From NCBI GenBank assembly GCA_018242685.1, contig JAFEBM010000006.1, positions 124,001-188,000 of the forward strand: a stretch of DNA of 64,000 nucleotides, read 5' to 3'. Origin of the DNA: Nitrospira sp. Its GTDB lineage: Bacteria; Nitrospirota; Nitrospiria; Nitrospirales; Nitrospiraceae. Position numbers and translations under genes: made by a program. Of the stretch, positions 1 to 9,531 are shown in pieces. How positions within the stretch are numbered: position 1 is the stretch's first letter; each line of letters opens with the position of its first letter. Below the pieces are notes generated by a model, which ran no database searches, was not told the origin of the DNA, and saw only the letters and a program-made list of their open reading frames with translations.

Positions 1-2741
1 CCGAGCGCCCCGAATACGGCGACTGGAACCCCCAACAGGACGCTGAACGGCAGCGACCAACTCTCATACTGGGCGGCCAGGATGAGGAAGACGAACAAGA
101 GGGAGAGCCCGAAGATCGCCGTCGCCGGCACCCCTTGCGCGGCAACCTTTTCCTGGAATGACATTCCCATATAGTCAAAGCCCATGTCTGTCGGCATTGT
201 CTCGGCAAAGACCCGTTCCAGTGCGCGCATGACCTGCCCCGAGCTGTACCCAGGCGCGCCGGAAACGACGAGCTGCGCAGCTCGGTATTCGTTGTAGCGC
301 ATCGTAAACTCCGGGCCGTAGACGGTCTCCATTGCGACCAGGGCTGATAGCGGCACCATGTCTCCGGCGCTGTTCCGCACATAGAATTGTCCGACATTTT
401 CAGCGCGCGTCCTGAACTCGCCTTCCGCCTGCACATAGACCTGCCAGACCCGTCCGAACCGGTTGAAGTAATTCACCATGACGCCGCCCATGAAGGTTTG
501 CAGCGTCTGATAGACATCGCTGAGATTCACGCCCTGCTTCAGCACCTTGTCCCGGTCCACCTTGGCAAACACTTGTGGCACACTGGGGATGAATGTCGAG
601 TTCACGAATGCGATTTCCGGCCGCTTGCGCGCGGCCTCGATGAATCGCTGTGCGTGCTCGGCGAGAAACCCGATATCTTTGCCGGCGCGATCTTCGAGAA
701 GCAACATGACCCCGCCTGCCGTGCCGATGCCGGGAATCGCGGGCGGAGAGAACACAAAGGCTTGCGCCTCCGGCAGCTTGCTCAGCTCACGGTTGACATG
801 CGCACTGATCGCCAGAAGTTGCTCCTCTTGTGCAGTGCGTGTCTCCCACGGCGCGAGCGTGACGAACAAGAAGGCGTTATAGGTCGTGCTCACCGTGCTG
901 AGCAAGCTGAACCCCACCACCGTCGTCGCGTGCCGCACGCCGGGGGTATCGTGAAGAATCGCTTCGATTTTCCTGGAGACCTCATCGGTCCGCTGAAGCG
1001 ACGCCGCGACCGGCAACTGCACATTGATGAAGGCATAGCCTTGATCCTCGAGCGGGAGAAAGCCTGACGGAAGCCGCCAGCCGAACGCGCCCGCGGCGAC
1101 GGCCATCATCGCGAGAAACACCATGGAGCGGCCGGCTTTCCGGATCAGTGCGCCGGAGAGAGTCACATAGCCCTCGGTCAGCCGTCCGAATCCTCGATTG
1201 AACCACCCGAAGAAGCGATCCAACGGTCCTCGCCCCGGCGTCTTCGGCCGAAGCAACAGCGCCGACAGCGCGGGGCTGAGGGTCAGGGCGTTAAACGCCG
1301 AGAGCACAACCGAGACGGCGATCGTCACGGCAAACTGTTGATACAGTCGGCCTGTGATCCCGGGAATGAACGCCGTCGGGACGAACACGGCCGCGAGAAT
1401 CAGGGCGATGGCCACGACGGGACCGGAAACTTCTTCCATGGCTTTGAGCGTCGCCTCTCTCGGCGCCAGCCCTTCCTCGATATGGCGTTCGACCGCCTCC
1501 ACGACCACGATGGCATCGTCCACGACCAGGCCGATAGCGAGCACCAGCCCGAAGAGCGACAGCGTATTGATGGAAAAACCGAGCAACGGAAACACCGTGA
1601 ACGTCCCGACCAATGAGACCGGCACCGCCAACAGCGGGATCAGCGTGGCGCGCCATCCCTGGAGAAAAACGAACACGACGAGGATGACGAGCGCCAGCGC
1701 TTCCACCAAGGTCTCCACGATTTCCTTGATGCCCGCTCGGACGGCTTGGGTCGTATCGAGCGACACGACATAGTCCAAATCGGCGGGGAATCGCGCTTTC
1801 ATTTCTTCCATGAGTTGATTCGCCCGGTCCACCGTCTCGATCGCATTGGAGCCGGGGAGCTGATAGACCGCGATGATCGCCGACGGCTTGCCGTCCATCC
1901 GGCCGATCATGCTGTACGTCTGGGCGCCCAGCTCGATCCGCGCGATGTCCTTCAGCCGGACGATGCCCCCATCGGGATTGGCCCGGATCACGATCTTCCC
2001 GAATTCTTCTTCATTCAGCAGCCGGCCTTTGGCGCGAACCGTATACGTAAACTCCTGGCCGGGGGGAACCGGTTCGGCACCGATCTGGCCGGCCGGGTTC
2101 ACGGTATTCTGGGACTGGATGGCCGTCACGATCTCCGTTACCGTGATGCCGAACTTCGCGAGTTGATCGGGCCGAACCCAAAACCGCATCGCATATTGCC
2201 CGGCCCCGAAGATCGATACTTGGCCTACGCCCGGAACGCGCGTCATCGGATCGTTGATATTGACGTAGGCATAGTTGGCCAACCAGATGTTGTCGTACGT
2301 GCCGTTGGGTGAATACAAGGCGAAGAGCGCGAGCGGGCTCGACACGGATTTTCGCGTCGTGACCCCGAAATTCCTCACCTCCTGGGGCAATTGCGATTCC
2401 GCCTGCAGGTACCGCATCTGCGCCAAAATTTGGTCGTCGTTGGATTTGGTCGCGACATCAAAATCCACGCGAAGCGTCATCTGCCCGTTACTCGCGTTCA
2501 CCGAGTACATGTAAAGCATGTTGTCGACGCCGCTCATCTGTTGCTCGATCGGCGTGGCGACCGATTGTTCCAGGGTGACCGCGTCGGCGCCGACGTACGT
2601 GGCTTGCAGCATGATCTCGGGCGGCACGATGTTCGGGAACTGCGCAATGGGCAGCTGAATCATGGCGATGACGCCGACCATCACCATGATGATCGAGATG
2701 ACTATCGCGACGATGGGCCGATGGATGAAGAATCGCGCCAT
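1..2741 (-). CDS. RND (HAE1/AcrB-type) efflux permease, 3' end beyond the left edge
   Basis: Inner-membrane proton-driven drug or solute pump subunit. An open frame runs from an ATG at 2741 to base 1 without a stop, giving about 913 of the roughly 1040 residues usual for the family. It starts MARFFIHRPIVAIVISIIM, the typical first helix. The transmembrane-4 motif GLVVDDAIVVVEAVER lies near residue 400 and carries the paired proton-relay aspartates. The second periplasmic half opens with GFLPLEDQGYAFINVQLP near residue 560, and FLILAAQYESWSLPF lies near the cut end. It follows the membrane fusion protein gene by 4 bp, so the two form one operon. An outer-membrane factor may lie further left. 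Substrate cannot be told from sequence. Confidence 0.95.
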   Translation of the reverse strand, partial: MARFFIHRPIVAIVISIIMVMVGVIAMIQLPIAQFPNIVPPEIMLQATYVGADAVTLEQSVATPIEQQMSGVDNMLYMYSVNASNGQMTLRVDFDVATKSNDDQILAQMRYLQAESQLPQEVRNFGVTTRKSVSSPLALFALYSPNGTYDNIWLANYAYVNINDPMTRVPGVGQVSIFGAGQYAMRFWVRPDQLAKFGITVTEIVTAIQSQNTVNPAGQIGAEPVPPGQEFTYTVRAKGRLLNEEEFGKIVIRANPDGGIVRLKDIARIELGAQTYSMIGRMDGKPSAIIAVYQLPGSNAIETVDRANQLMEEMKARFPADLDYVVSLDTTQAVRAGIKEIVETLVEALALVILVVFVFLQGWRATLIPLLAVPVSLVGTFTVFPLLGFSINTLSLFGLVLAIGLVVDDAIVVVEAVERHIEEGLAPREATLKAMEEVSGPVVAIALILAAVFVPTAFIPGITGRLYQQFAVTIAVSVVLSAFNALTLSPALSALLLRPKTPGRGPLDRFFGWFNRGFGRLTEGYVTLSGALIRKAGRSMVFLAMMAVAAGAFGWRLPSGFLPLEDQGYAFINVQLPVAASLQRTDEVSRKIEAILHDTPGVRHATTVVGFSLLSTVSTTYNAFLFVTLAPWETRTAQEEQLLAISAHVNRELSKLPEAQAFVFSPPAIPGIGTAGGVMLLLEDRAGKDIGFLAEHAQRFIEAARKRPEIAFVNSTFIPSVPQVFAKVDRDKVLKQGVNLSDVYQTLQTFMGGVMVNYFNRFGRVWQVYVQAEGEFRTRAENVGQFYVRNSAGDMVPLSALVAMETVYGPEFTMRYNEYRAAQLVVSGAPGYSSGQVMRALERVFAETMPTDMGFDYMGMSFQEKVAAQGVPATAIFGLSLLFVFLILAAQYESWSLPFSVLLGVPVAVFGAL

Positions 2742-2745
2742 AGAC

Positions 2746-3921
2746 TTACGGATGGGCGCGGGCGGGTTCCGGCGCGGGCGCTTCGAACGGTGTGGGAGTC
2801 ACGGCCATGCCGGCCTTCACGCTTTGCAGCCCTTCGACGATGACGCGCTCGCCTGGCTCAAGCCCCTGGTCGATCACCCACTGACTGCCGATCCGCTCGC
2901 CGACCTTGATTTGTCGGACCTCGACCTTGTTGTCCTGGTTCACGACGGCCGCCTGGTAATTCCCCTGCAACTCCGTCACCGCGCGTTGGGGAATCAGCAG
3001 GGCGTCCTTTCTGGTTTTCGTCACCGCCCGTACGCGCGCGAACAGCCCCGGGCGGAGCACGTTGCCCGGATTCGGAAACAAGGCGCCGATGCGGATGGTG
3101 CCGGTCTTCACGTCCACCTGCCGGTCTGCCAATAGGTAGTTGCCTTTGTGGGGATAGACTGCGCCGTTGCTCAAGATTAACTCCAGCTTGTCGTCGCGTT
3201 CCTTTCCTTGGTTCCTATAGTGTTCTTGGACTTTGTCCGCCGCTTCGAGGTATTCCTGTTCGCTGACGGGAAAATACACCCGAATGGGATCGACCGTCGA
3301 AACGGAGGCCAACTCTCCGGTGCCGGGTCCGACCAAGTCACCGACCTGCGCCTTGGCAATGCCCACGATGCCGTCGATCGGCGCTTCGATTCTCGTATAG
3401 CTCAGATTGAGCTCCGCCCGTTCAACGGCCGCCTTGGCAGACGCCACGGACGCTTGGGCTCCCGCCATGGTTTGAATGGAATCATCCAGTTCTTTTTGGC
3501 TGATGGCCTTGGCCTTCGCCAGCGGCGTATCGCGCTTGACGTCCAGTTCGGCTTTGACATACTGTGCCCGTGCTTGCCCCAATTGGCCCTTGGTTTCGGC
3601 GAGCGCGGCGCGAAATGGTCTGGGATCGATCTCAAAAAGAAGATCGCCCTTCTTGACAAAGGCGCCTTCGATGAAGGCCCGCTTCATGAGATAGCCGCTG
3701 ACCTGCGCTTGAATGGTGGCATTCACGAGCCCGTCCGCCGTCCCCACCCACACGGAGTGGATCGGCACATCTTTCTGGACGACTTCCACGACCTCCACCG
3801 CTCGAGCGGGAGCGGGAGCCGCCGAAGATCTCTCTTGCTCACAACCGATGAACGCTATGCAGAGAACAGGCATCAGCAGGGTAAACGCGAACGCCCTCAC
3901 GATTCGAACATCGCTCGCCAT
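2746..3921 (-). CDS. RND efflux periplasmic adaptor (membrane fusion protein), lipoprotein
   Basis: Links the RND pump to an outer-membrane channel. The 391-residue product starts at ATG 3921 (MASDVRIVRAF); this start puts a lipoprotein-type signal directly at the N-terminus with Cys at about residue 25 (AFIGCEQ). A longer frame to 3969 exists but has no signal logic. The family order is visible: lipoyl-like half motif (IQAQVSGYLMKRAFIEGAFV), a coiled-coil hairpin around residues 95-150, the second lipoyl half (IEAPIDGIVG), then beta-barrel and membrane-proximal domains ending in a Pro/Ala-rich tail. AcrA/MexA family. Co-transcribed with the downstream permease. Confidence 0.93.
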   Translation of the reverse strand: MASDVRIVRAFAFTLLMPVLCIAFIGCEQERSSAAPAPARAVEVVEVVQKDVPIHSVWVGTADGLVNATIQAQVSGYLMKRAFIEGAFVKKGDLLFEIDPRPFRAALAETKGQLGQARAQYVKAELDVKRDTPLAKAKAISQKELDDSIQTMAGAQASVASAKAAVERAELNLSYTRIEAPIDGIVGIAKAQVGDLVGPGTGELASVSTVDPIRVYFPVSEQEYLEAADKVQEHYRNQGKERDDKLELILSNGAVYPHKGNYLLADRQVDVKTGTIRIGALFPNPGNVLRPGLFARVRAVTKTRKDALLIPQRAVTELQGNYQAAVVNQDNKVEVRQIKVGERIGSQWVIDQGLEPGERVIVEGLQSVKAGMAVTPTPFEAPAPEPARAHP

Positions 3922-4205
3922 ACGGGGCTCCAACGTAAGAATGCGGGTACCTCGGACATCACACCCCAAGCGCCTCCGCCTCTGAGCGAGCGCACCGTGT
4001 CCATAGAGGGTTGCCCGAGTAGGACCAACTGGCTGCGAGCCGTCGCATTCCCTGCATTATGCGACGTGCAGTCATCCGGACCGGATGGGACCTTGGGCGG
4101 CAGCTATGGACTATGATTACAGATACGAGAAAGGCAACCTAGGTAAACCCCTAGCTCGCGAGGCAAGAGCGACAAGAATGGCGGAATGTTGAAAGGTTAT
4201 GGTTC

Positions 4206-6221
4206 CTAGGATTGTTCTACCAACCATCGCAACATTTTCTCCGACCGAACGATGCCGATCAGACGACGATTCTCCTTGCTCTCGACCACCGGAAGCCAGT
4301 CGAGATCGTGCTTGTTCATCAACTCGCCGGCCATCAAACTTGTCTCATCCGAAGTGATGATGACGGGATCGACCCGCATGAAATCCCGGACGTTCGTGCC
4401 CGCGCTCTGTCCCTGCGCAAAGGCTTCGAACAACTCGTTTCTCGTGATGACCCCTTGCAGGTGTCCATCTCGATCAAGCGCGCACAAGAACTCGACACGA
4501 TGCTGCTCGAACAGGCGGACGGCATCCTCAAACGTGTCGTCGAGAGCAAGGCGATGTTCGGGAACCGCCTCCATGAACGTGGCCAGGGGTCGGCGTTCGA
4601 GCAGGGACCAGGCTTCGGTCAATCGCGGATTCAACCGAGGTCGCCGCCACCTCAGCGCCTGAGCGACGAGATTGCGGAAAGGAGTCAGCGCGCCGGAAAT
4701 TTGCGAAAATACCTCTTTCCCCATCACGAGCACCTCAACCGTGGTGCGGGCGCGGACGCTCCCGATGCGGACCGTGCCGTCAATCAGCGCAATTTCGCCG
4801 AAAAACTCTCCCGGCCCTAATACCGCCACCAGGTGCTGTTGTCCCGTGGGGTCACGCTGCAGGACTTCGATCTCGCCCTGTTCGACCACGTAAAAACTCA
4901 TCGCCGGCTCGCCTTCGACAAAAATAAGGTCGCCGGGCCGATGATGAGCCCTGGCGATCCGTTCCGTTCGGTTGATCTTCGAATGGGTCAGGTCGCGCGG
5001 AAAGAACAGCTCCCAGGTCCAATCGAACACCACCTTGATTCGGCGGGACCACGAAGGTGATTTCAGCAGATACACAGTTCGCCAGAGCCACCAGGCCGGA
5101 AACCCCGACAGCCGCACGCCCAGAATTTCTGCGACCGCGTTGTGTTCGCCGATGCCGCAGAGCTGACCCAGTGGTCTGTAAGAGAACGGTTCAGTGGATT
5201 GACCTCGCAGGACCCGAACGATGTTCTCCGCCGCTTGCCGCCCTTGCCGTTCGGCAAACTGGCCGGTCGTTGGTGAGATCCGGCCGTCATAGGCATTGAC
5301 GATGTGGGCGCAGTCCCCCACCGCCCACAGATTCGATACGCCGCGCACGCGCATGTCCGGATCGGTCGGCAGCCTGCCGCCTTCCTTGGGCACATCGAGC
5401 CGATGCACTAGAAGCGGCGCTGTGGTGCCGATCGTGCAGACGACTGTCGCTCCACGGAGCATTTGCCCGCCGTGTAGTTCGACGCCCTCGGCGGTGGCTA
5501 TCGTGGCGCGCGCGTTGAGCATCATCTTAATACCGGCCTGCTCCATCTTCGTTCTGGCAAACTCCCGCAGTGTCGGGCTCACTTCCGGCAGAATCTGATC
5601 GCGGCTGTGCACCAACGTGACAGTCACGTCACCGGCGGTGAAGTTGCTGTAAAACCGCATGCCGGCTTTGATCAAATCATTGATCTCGCCGGCCGCCTCC
5701 ACACCGGTAAAGCCGCCGCCGACCACGACGAACGAGAGATACCACCTACGCCGCTCCGGGTCATCGCAGACTTCGGCTTTTTCAAGTTGTTCCATCACAT
5801 GAAATCGCAAGGCCATCGCATCGCCCACGGATTTCAACGGAAACGCATGGTCGGCCATGCCGGGGACCAAACTCAGATTGACTGCAGTCCCGCAAGCCAG
5901 CACGGCATGGTCAAACGCCATACGACCCGGGCGACCATCGTATCGTTCATATTCCACCTCTGACGTGGCCAGGTCGATGTGCCGGACTTCTTCGGTTCGG
6001 CAGCGGACTCCGGGCAGCATTTGCCGTAACGGCGCCGTGACCGCACTCGGGTTGATTGCGGCGCCCGCCACTTCCGCCAGCAATGGATAGAAAATCATGT
6101 TGTTCTCTCGGCTGAACAGCATGATCTCGCAAGTGTTCGCCGACAATCTCTTGCGCAGAGTCCTTGCGCACTTCACTCCGGCGAAGCCGCCCCCCACGAT
6201 GATGATCCGTGTCATGCCCAT
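4206..6221 (-). CDS. NDH-2-like FAD/NAD(P) dehydrogenase fused to cNMP-binding and CBS domains
   Basis: Residues 1-410 are a type-II NADH dehydrogenase-like flavoprotein: FAD motif VGGGFAGVKCA at the start, NAD motif VVVGGGFTGVEAAGEI near 165, and the FAD-closing LWAVGDCAH near 305. Single-subunit NDH-2 enzymes pass electrons from NADH to quinone without pumping. Residues about 430-545 are a CRP-type cyclic-nucleotide-binding fold (GPGEFFGEIALIDGTVR) and about 560-671 a CBS pair, which usually binds adenine nucleotides. The fusion suggests allosteric control by a nucleotide; that is inference. Start ATG 6221 is chosen for a GGGGT sequence 8 bases upstream; GTG 6236 and ATG 6215 are alternatives. 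Family NDH-2 is about 430 residues, so the extra 240 are the regulatory tail. Confidence 0.88.
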   Translation of the reverse strand: MGMTRIIIVGGGFAGVKCARTLRKRLSANTCEIMLFSRENNMIFYPLLAEVAGAAINPSAVTAPLRQMLPGVRCRTEEVRHIDLATSEVEYERYDGRPGRMAFDHAVLACGTAVNLSLVPGMADHAFPLKSVGDAMALRFHVMEQLEKAEVCDDPERRRWYLSFVVVGGGFTGVEAAGEINDLIKAGMRFYSNFTAGDVTVTLVHSRDQILPEVSPTLREFARTKMEQAGIKMMLNARATIATAEGVELHGGQMLRGATVVCTIGTTAPLLVHRLDVPKEGGRLPTDPDMRVRGVSNLWAVGDCAHIVNAYDGRISPTTGQFAERQGRQAAENIVRVLRGQSTEPFSYRPLGQLCGIGEHNAVAEILGVRLSGFPAWWLWRTVYLLKSPSWSRRIKVVFDWTWELFFPRDLTHSKINRTERIARAHHRPGDLIFVEGEPAMSFYVVEQGEIEVLQRDPTGQQHLVAVLGPGEFFGEIALIDGTVRIGSVRARTTVEVLVMGKEVFSQISGALTPFRNLVAQALRWRRPRLNPRLTEAWSLLERRPLATFMEAVPEHRLALDDTFEDAVRLFEQHRVEFLCALDRDGHLQGVITRNELFEAFAQGQSAGTNVRDFMRVDPVIITSDETSLMAGELMNKHDLDWLPVVESKENRRLIGIVRSEKMLRWLVEQS

Positions 6222-6348
6222 GGCGTTACCCCACACGCAGTCTGAAACTCGAACACACAGACAAACATCTTGTGTTCACGTCTGAACCGTTGACTAAATA
6301 CTGGGCCACAAGCCCTCGGCGGGCGAGGCATAGGCAAAATGAGAGTGC

Positions 6349-6642
6349 CTATGCTCCCGAAAGCGGTGGTTTCTGGCCGGACTGCTCCAACTCCCGAATG
6401 CGCTTATCTTGGCGACGGACAGTGGCGGCGAGTTCGCGGGATTTCCGAGTACGTCTGATGCGACTCCCCAACGAAGCCACGAACGTGAGAAGAGCGCCGA
6501 TCGCCACAGCGCTGAGAATGACCAACGCGAGGGAAGTCTCGTACTCCCAGGAATACAATCGTACGGTCACGACGCTGTGATTCTGAATCGCAAACAGAGC
6601 GATCAGCAGCGAGAATACCACGGCAACAATCAGTTTCCCCAT
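6349..6642 (-). CDS. LapA-domain (DUF1049) small membrane protein
   Basis: A 97-residue protein with two transmembrane helices (residues 3-22 and 38-62) followed by a basic stretch and a heptad-like tail (RRQDKRIRELEQ). The FAIQNHSVVTVRLYSWEYETSLALVIL pattern between and into the helices is the signature of the LapA/YciS domain. In E. coli LapA acts with LapB in control of lipopolysaccharide synthesis. Here no lapB neighbour is present, so only the family is assigned. Confidence 0.85.
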   Translation of the reverse strand: MGKLIVAVVFSLLIALFAIQNHSVVTVRLYSWEYETSLALVILSAVAIGALLTFVASLGSRIRRTRKSRELAATVRRQDKRIRELEQSGQKPPLSGA

Positions 6643-6770
6643 CGCGCGGTTACAACCTTACAGTCATACTAGACCTTGGCGATATTCCGTTGCCATATCC
6701 CATTCAGTGCCTCGTGTAGTGAGCTCAAACGAGCATTCATTCAGCCTCGTCCAGTTGCCGCTACACATCG

Positions 6771-7802
6771 TCATGTGTTTGTCCTAGCCCGAAGCCGCTG
6801 AAAGAACGGACTCGCCAGCAAAAAGAGCCACACGACCAGCACAAAAGGCGACGTCAGCGCCGGCATTCCAAGAGGCTCCAGTGCTGCCGACATGGCGGCG
6901 AACACGACTGCCGTCGTCACCACGGCCACGGTTCCATATGCCGCTGAGGCTCCATTCAGTACAAAAAACTCGCTGCCAAGTGCAATCGCCGTCAGGACGG
7001 AGTTGAAGCCGAAGGCTCCGGCACGAATCGCCGGTTCGGCAGCCCCCATGCCCCACGCGACGAGCAATCCCACGAATGAACCCAGGAAGGCTGCGACGCA
7101 TGCCACCCGCGAACTGATCAGGAGTCCGACTGCGAAGAAGATGCCGGTGATGGCATTGCCTTGGAAGAAGACCTGCGCAAGCCCGGTCAAGAGACCCTCG
7201 ACGACTGTCGAAGCCGTCACGATGCCCTCCACAGTAGCGGCCTTTGGAAGCCCGGCGGTCGGTAGCACGCCTGTCGAATGCAGACGGCCGAAACGTGCGG
7301 TGGCCAAGACAAAACATAGTGTGGTGAAGACGAACGGCGCCGTGAGCGCGGGAATCTTCCAGGCGCCCAAAAGATGGAGCAGAGCCGCCATGACGACTGT
7401 TGTGCAGGCGGCGGCGAGCACAACATAACCCCAGGCCAGGATACTTGGTTCGAGAAAGTACAGGAGTGCGATGGCGACGAGCGCGCCGTTGAACCCGAAC
7501 AGTCCAGCCTGCACGTGAGAACGATTGACATCAAGGAGTACGGCGGTCGCTGTACTCGCGGCCGTCCCAAGCAGGACCGCCCAGCCGAACAACATCGAGT
7601 TGTAAAAAATCCCGATCAAAAAAAGAAGGCCTGCGTAACTGTTACCCTGCAACATCACCTGCCCAATGCCGCGAAGGACCGAGTCCAGAAAGCCTAACAG
7701 GAGTTGCCCAGAAGAAGTGCCTTCAATGACAAGCCCCGTCGAAGATATCTGTGCAGGAATGGCTGGACGCGTCGCACGGCTATTGCCAGATTTCATAAAC
7801 AT
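6771..7802 (-). CDS. UT-family urea transporter
   Basis: Integral membrane urea channel of about 343 residues. The two homologous halves of the UT fold are visible: GNSYAGLLFLIGIFYNS with VQAGLFGFNGALVAIAL in the first, and GNAITGIFFAVGLLISS with IRAGAFGFNSVLTAIAL in the second. Start ATG 7802 follows AGGGA; ATG 7796 is equally placed and the true start may be there. The much longer open frame to 8129 overlaps the next gene and is not used. In nitrifiers such transporters feed urease, but no urease gene lies in this window. Confidence 0.9.
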   Translation of the reverse strand: MFMKSGNSRATRPAIPAQISSTGLVIEGTSSGQLLLGFLDSVLRGIGQVMLQGNSYAGLLFLIGIFYNSMLFGWAVLLGTAASTATAVLLDVNRSHVQAGLFGFNGALVAIALLYFLEPSILAWGYVVLAAACTTVVMAALLHLLGAWKIPALTAPFVFTTLCFVLATARFGRLHSTGVLPTAGLPKAATVEGIVTASTVVEGLLTGLAQVFFQGNAITGIFFAVGLLISSRVACVAAFLGSFVGLLVAWGMGAAEPAIRAGAFGFNSVLTAIALGSEFFVLNGASAAYGTVAVVTTAVVFAAMSAALEPLGMPALTSPFVLVVWLFLLASPFFQRLRARTNT

Positions 7803-7885
7803 GTTCCCTGTATAGCGCGCCGAACCTCTGAATGAAGCCGCACCGTGAAGCGACTTCGGCTTGAGTGAATTGTGAGGCGGCCAGC

Positions 7886-8215
7886 CTAGTGGGTGGTTGC
7901 CTTTGAGAACAGGTTGAGAACAACGACACCCGCAACGATGAGCCCGATGCCTGCAACGCCGGCGAAGTCCAACTTTTGCCCGAGCGCCAGCCAGGCAACG
8001 AGCGTGACCAGGACAACACCCGCTTCGGACCAAATTGCGTATGCAATCCCGACCGGGACGGATCGCAGGGTTAGGGAGAGAAAAAAGAACGCAAATCCGT
8101 AGCCAAGAACAACCGCGATGGATGGCCACAGCTTAGTAAATCCTTCGCTTGATTTGAGAGACGACGTGGCAATAACCTCCGCAACAATTGCGATTGCAAG
8201 ATGCAACCAGGCCAT
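7886..8215 (-). CDS. Small multidrug resistance (EmrE/QacE-type) transporter
   Basis: A 109-residue, four-helix protein that aligns with EmrE almost end to end: the essential membrane Glu is at residue 13 ([13 protein letters not shown]), followed by [18 protein letters not shown] and a C-terminal [12 protein letters not shown] proteins exchange protons for cationic compounds as antiparallel dimers. Residue 64 is Glu where EmrE has Gly next to Trp63, an unusual second acidic residue close to the binding site. It reads in the same direction as the urea transporter, 83 bp upstream of it. Confidence 0.9.
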   Translation of the reverse strand: MAWLHLAIAIVAEVIATSSLKSSEGFTKLWPSIAVVLGYGFAFFFLSLTLRSVPVGIAYAIWSEAGVVLVTLVAWLALGQKLDFAGVAGIGLIVAGVVVLNLFSKATTH

Positions 8216-8340
8216 GACCTTCCTTCAAGTTTTATGGCGCCCAACAACAACGCTCACCTGACCAGATCCGCATCATGATAGGCCTCCTTGCGCTCATCTT
8301 GATGGGCTCCCCAAATTCGACCCTACCGGCCACGCACCCC

Positions 8341-9465
8341 TCAGTTAGCCTGAATGGTGACGAACGGCGACGGGGCCTTATGGCTGGTTTCGGCCAAGGT
8401 CAACATGACAAGAAGGAATGAAAATAATGCCTTCGATGGAAGATCACGATTCTCGATCCAATACCATCGGTCGTTATAGTACACCTTGGCGAAGGCATCC
8501 GTCGGCTTCGTTTCACCGCTCGCGATGCGAATCAACGACGGAAGCGTCGCCTGACCATCATGTGGAGGGGGAAGATGCGGATACGCGCGCTGTTCTCTCT
8601 CATGCTCGTCGGGAACCTCCACGAAGGTCGCCAGCTCGTACAGGATCTGGAATCCCGAGCGAGTATGTAAGGAAATGACGTCATCCCGGTCCGGCGCCGC
8701 GCCGTACGTCACCGAAAACTCCGTCTTGTCCGGGTTCAAACCGAGGAGGCGTTTCACGGCCTCCATCTCCTTCTGGATCTCCGGTGGAACCTTCTTCGTC
8801 CCAAAAAACATCACGAGGCCTTCGCCCTTTTTTTCTTTGGTGACATCAGCGCGTAGCCCCACGGTGCCGGACTCCTGGATTCGTCGAAGGGCCTTGACCA
8901 ATTGGACGAAATCCGGATCCTCCAATCGTAATTGCGCCCCGCCTCTGCTGTTGGACAGCCCATTCACCGTCTGCACGGCGGCCATGAACAAGAGATCGAC
9001 CCGCCATCCGGCTTCGACCAGCTCGAAGAGCCGGATCGGTGGAATGGGAGTCATCAAGGTTTGGATGAATTGGGAACCGGTCAGCGGCACGTAGGTGATC
9101 GTGGGCCGATCCGTGTATTGTCCCTGCACGCCAAGATTGAAGAAAGGGTTCAGGGCCTTGCTTGGCGCCGTCTCGAGACCGGGATAGACCGTACCTCCGG
9201 CTTGCACACTGCTGACCAACGAGTAGCTGCTGACGATCTGTCCGACATCGACGAAAATCGGCGTATCTCCATAGCGCATTTTGACGATATTGAGCAGCGT
9301 TTGTTGCTTCCAGGAATTCGCCATGGCCTGTGTGAAGTCGAACCGGTCACGGTCGAGTGTCGCTGCGCCGAAGCTCATGCAGCCGGATAGGCTCACAAGG
9401 ACTACTACCGGAACCCATAGCCGTAGCCTGTCAAACCAACAACCGTGCGCGGAGCATACTCCCAT
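8341..9465 (-). CDS. Conserved hypothetical outer-membrane-type lipoprotein
   Basis: A 374-residue protein with a basic N-terminus, a hydrophobic stretch and a lipobox (VSLSGCMS, Cys at residue 29). The mature part begins with a FDFTQAMANSWKQQTLLNIVKMRYGD-like segment that recurs in uncharacterised lipoproteins, then a central helical region. I do not recognise an enzymatic fold. The ATG is preceded by GGAGGGA and overlaps the stop of a 12-codon upstream ORF (TAATG), suggesting translational coupling. Confidence 0.7.
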   Translation of the reverse strand: MGVCSAHGCWFDRLRLWVPVVVLVSLSGCMSFGAATLDRDRFDFTQAMANSWKQQTLLNIVKMRYGDTPIFVDVGQIVSSYSLVSSVQAGGTVYPGLETAPSKALNPFFNLGVQGQYTDRPTITYVPLTGSQFIQTLMTPIPPIRLFELVEAGWRVDLLFMAAVQTVNGLSNSRGGAQLRLEDPDFVQLVKALRRIQESGTVGLRADVTKEKKGEGLVMFFGTKKVPPEIQKEMEAVKRLLGLNPDKTEFSVTYGAAPDRDDVISLHTRSGFQILYELATFVEVPDEHEREQRAYPHLPPPHDGQATLPSLIRIASGETKPTDAFAKVYYNDRWYWIENRDLPSKALFSFLLVMLTLAETSHKAPSPFVTIQAN

Positions 9466-9503
9466 TATCGTTCCCTCCGGTGCTCTTCGAGATCAGATCC
9501 CAT
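9465..9503 (-). CDS. Possible 12-codon leader ORF overlapping the lipoprotein start
   Basis: ATG 9503 follows a full Shine-Dalgarno sequence (AAGGAGG, 4 bases before it) and reads MGSDLEEHRRER, then a TAA whose last base is shared with the lipoprotein ATG (TAATG). The strong ribosome site in front of so short a frame is the evidence. It could be a leader peptide or a coupling device, or chance. Confidence 0.4.
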   Translation of the reverse strand: MGSDLEEHRRER

Positions 9504-9531
9504 GTGCCCTCCTTAGTCGCCCTTCCTTCAT

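Noticed and set aside
387..2843. Several plus-strand open frames of 80-226 codons
   Set aside because: They are opposite the RND permease and adaptor, whose minus-strand sequences carry all family motifs; the plus-strand frames show no recognisable protein.
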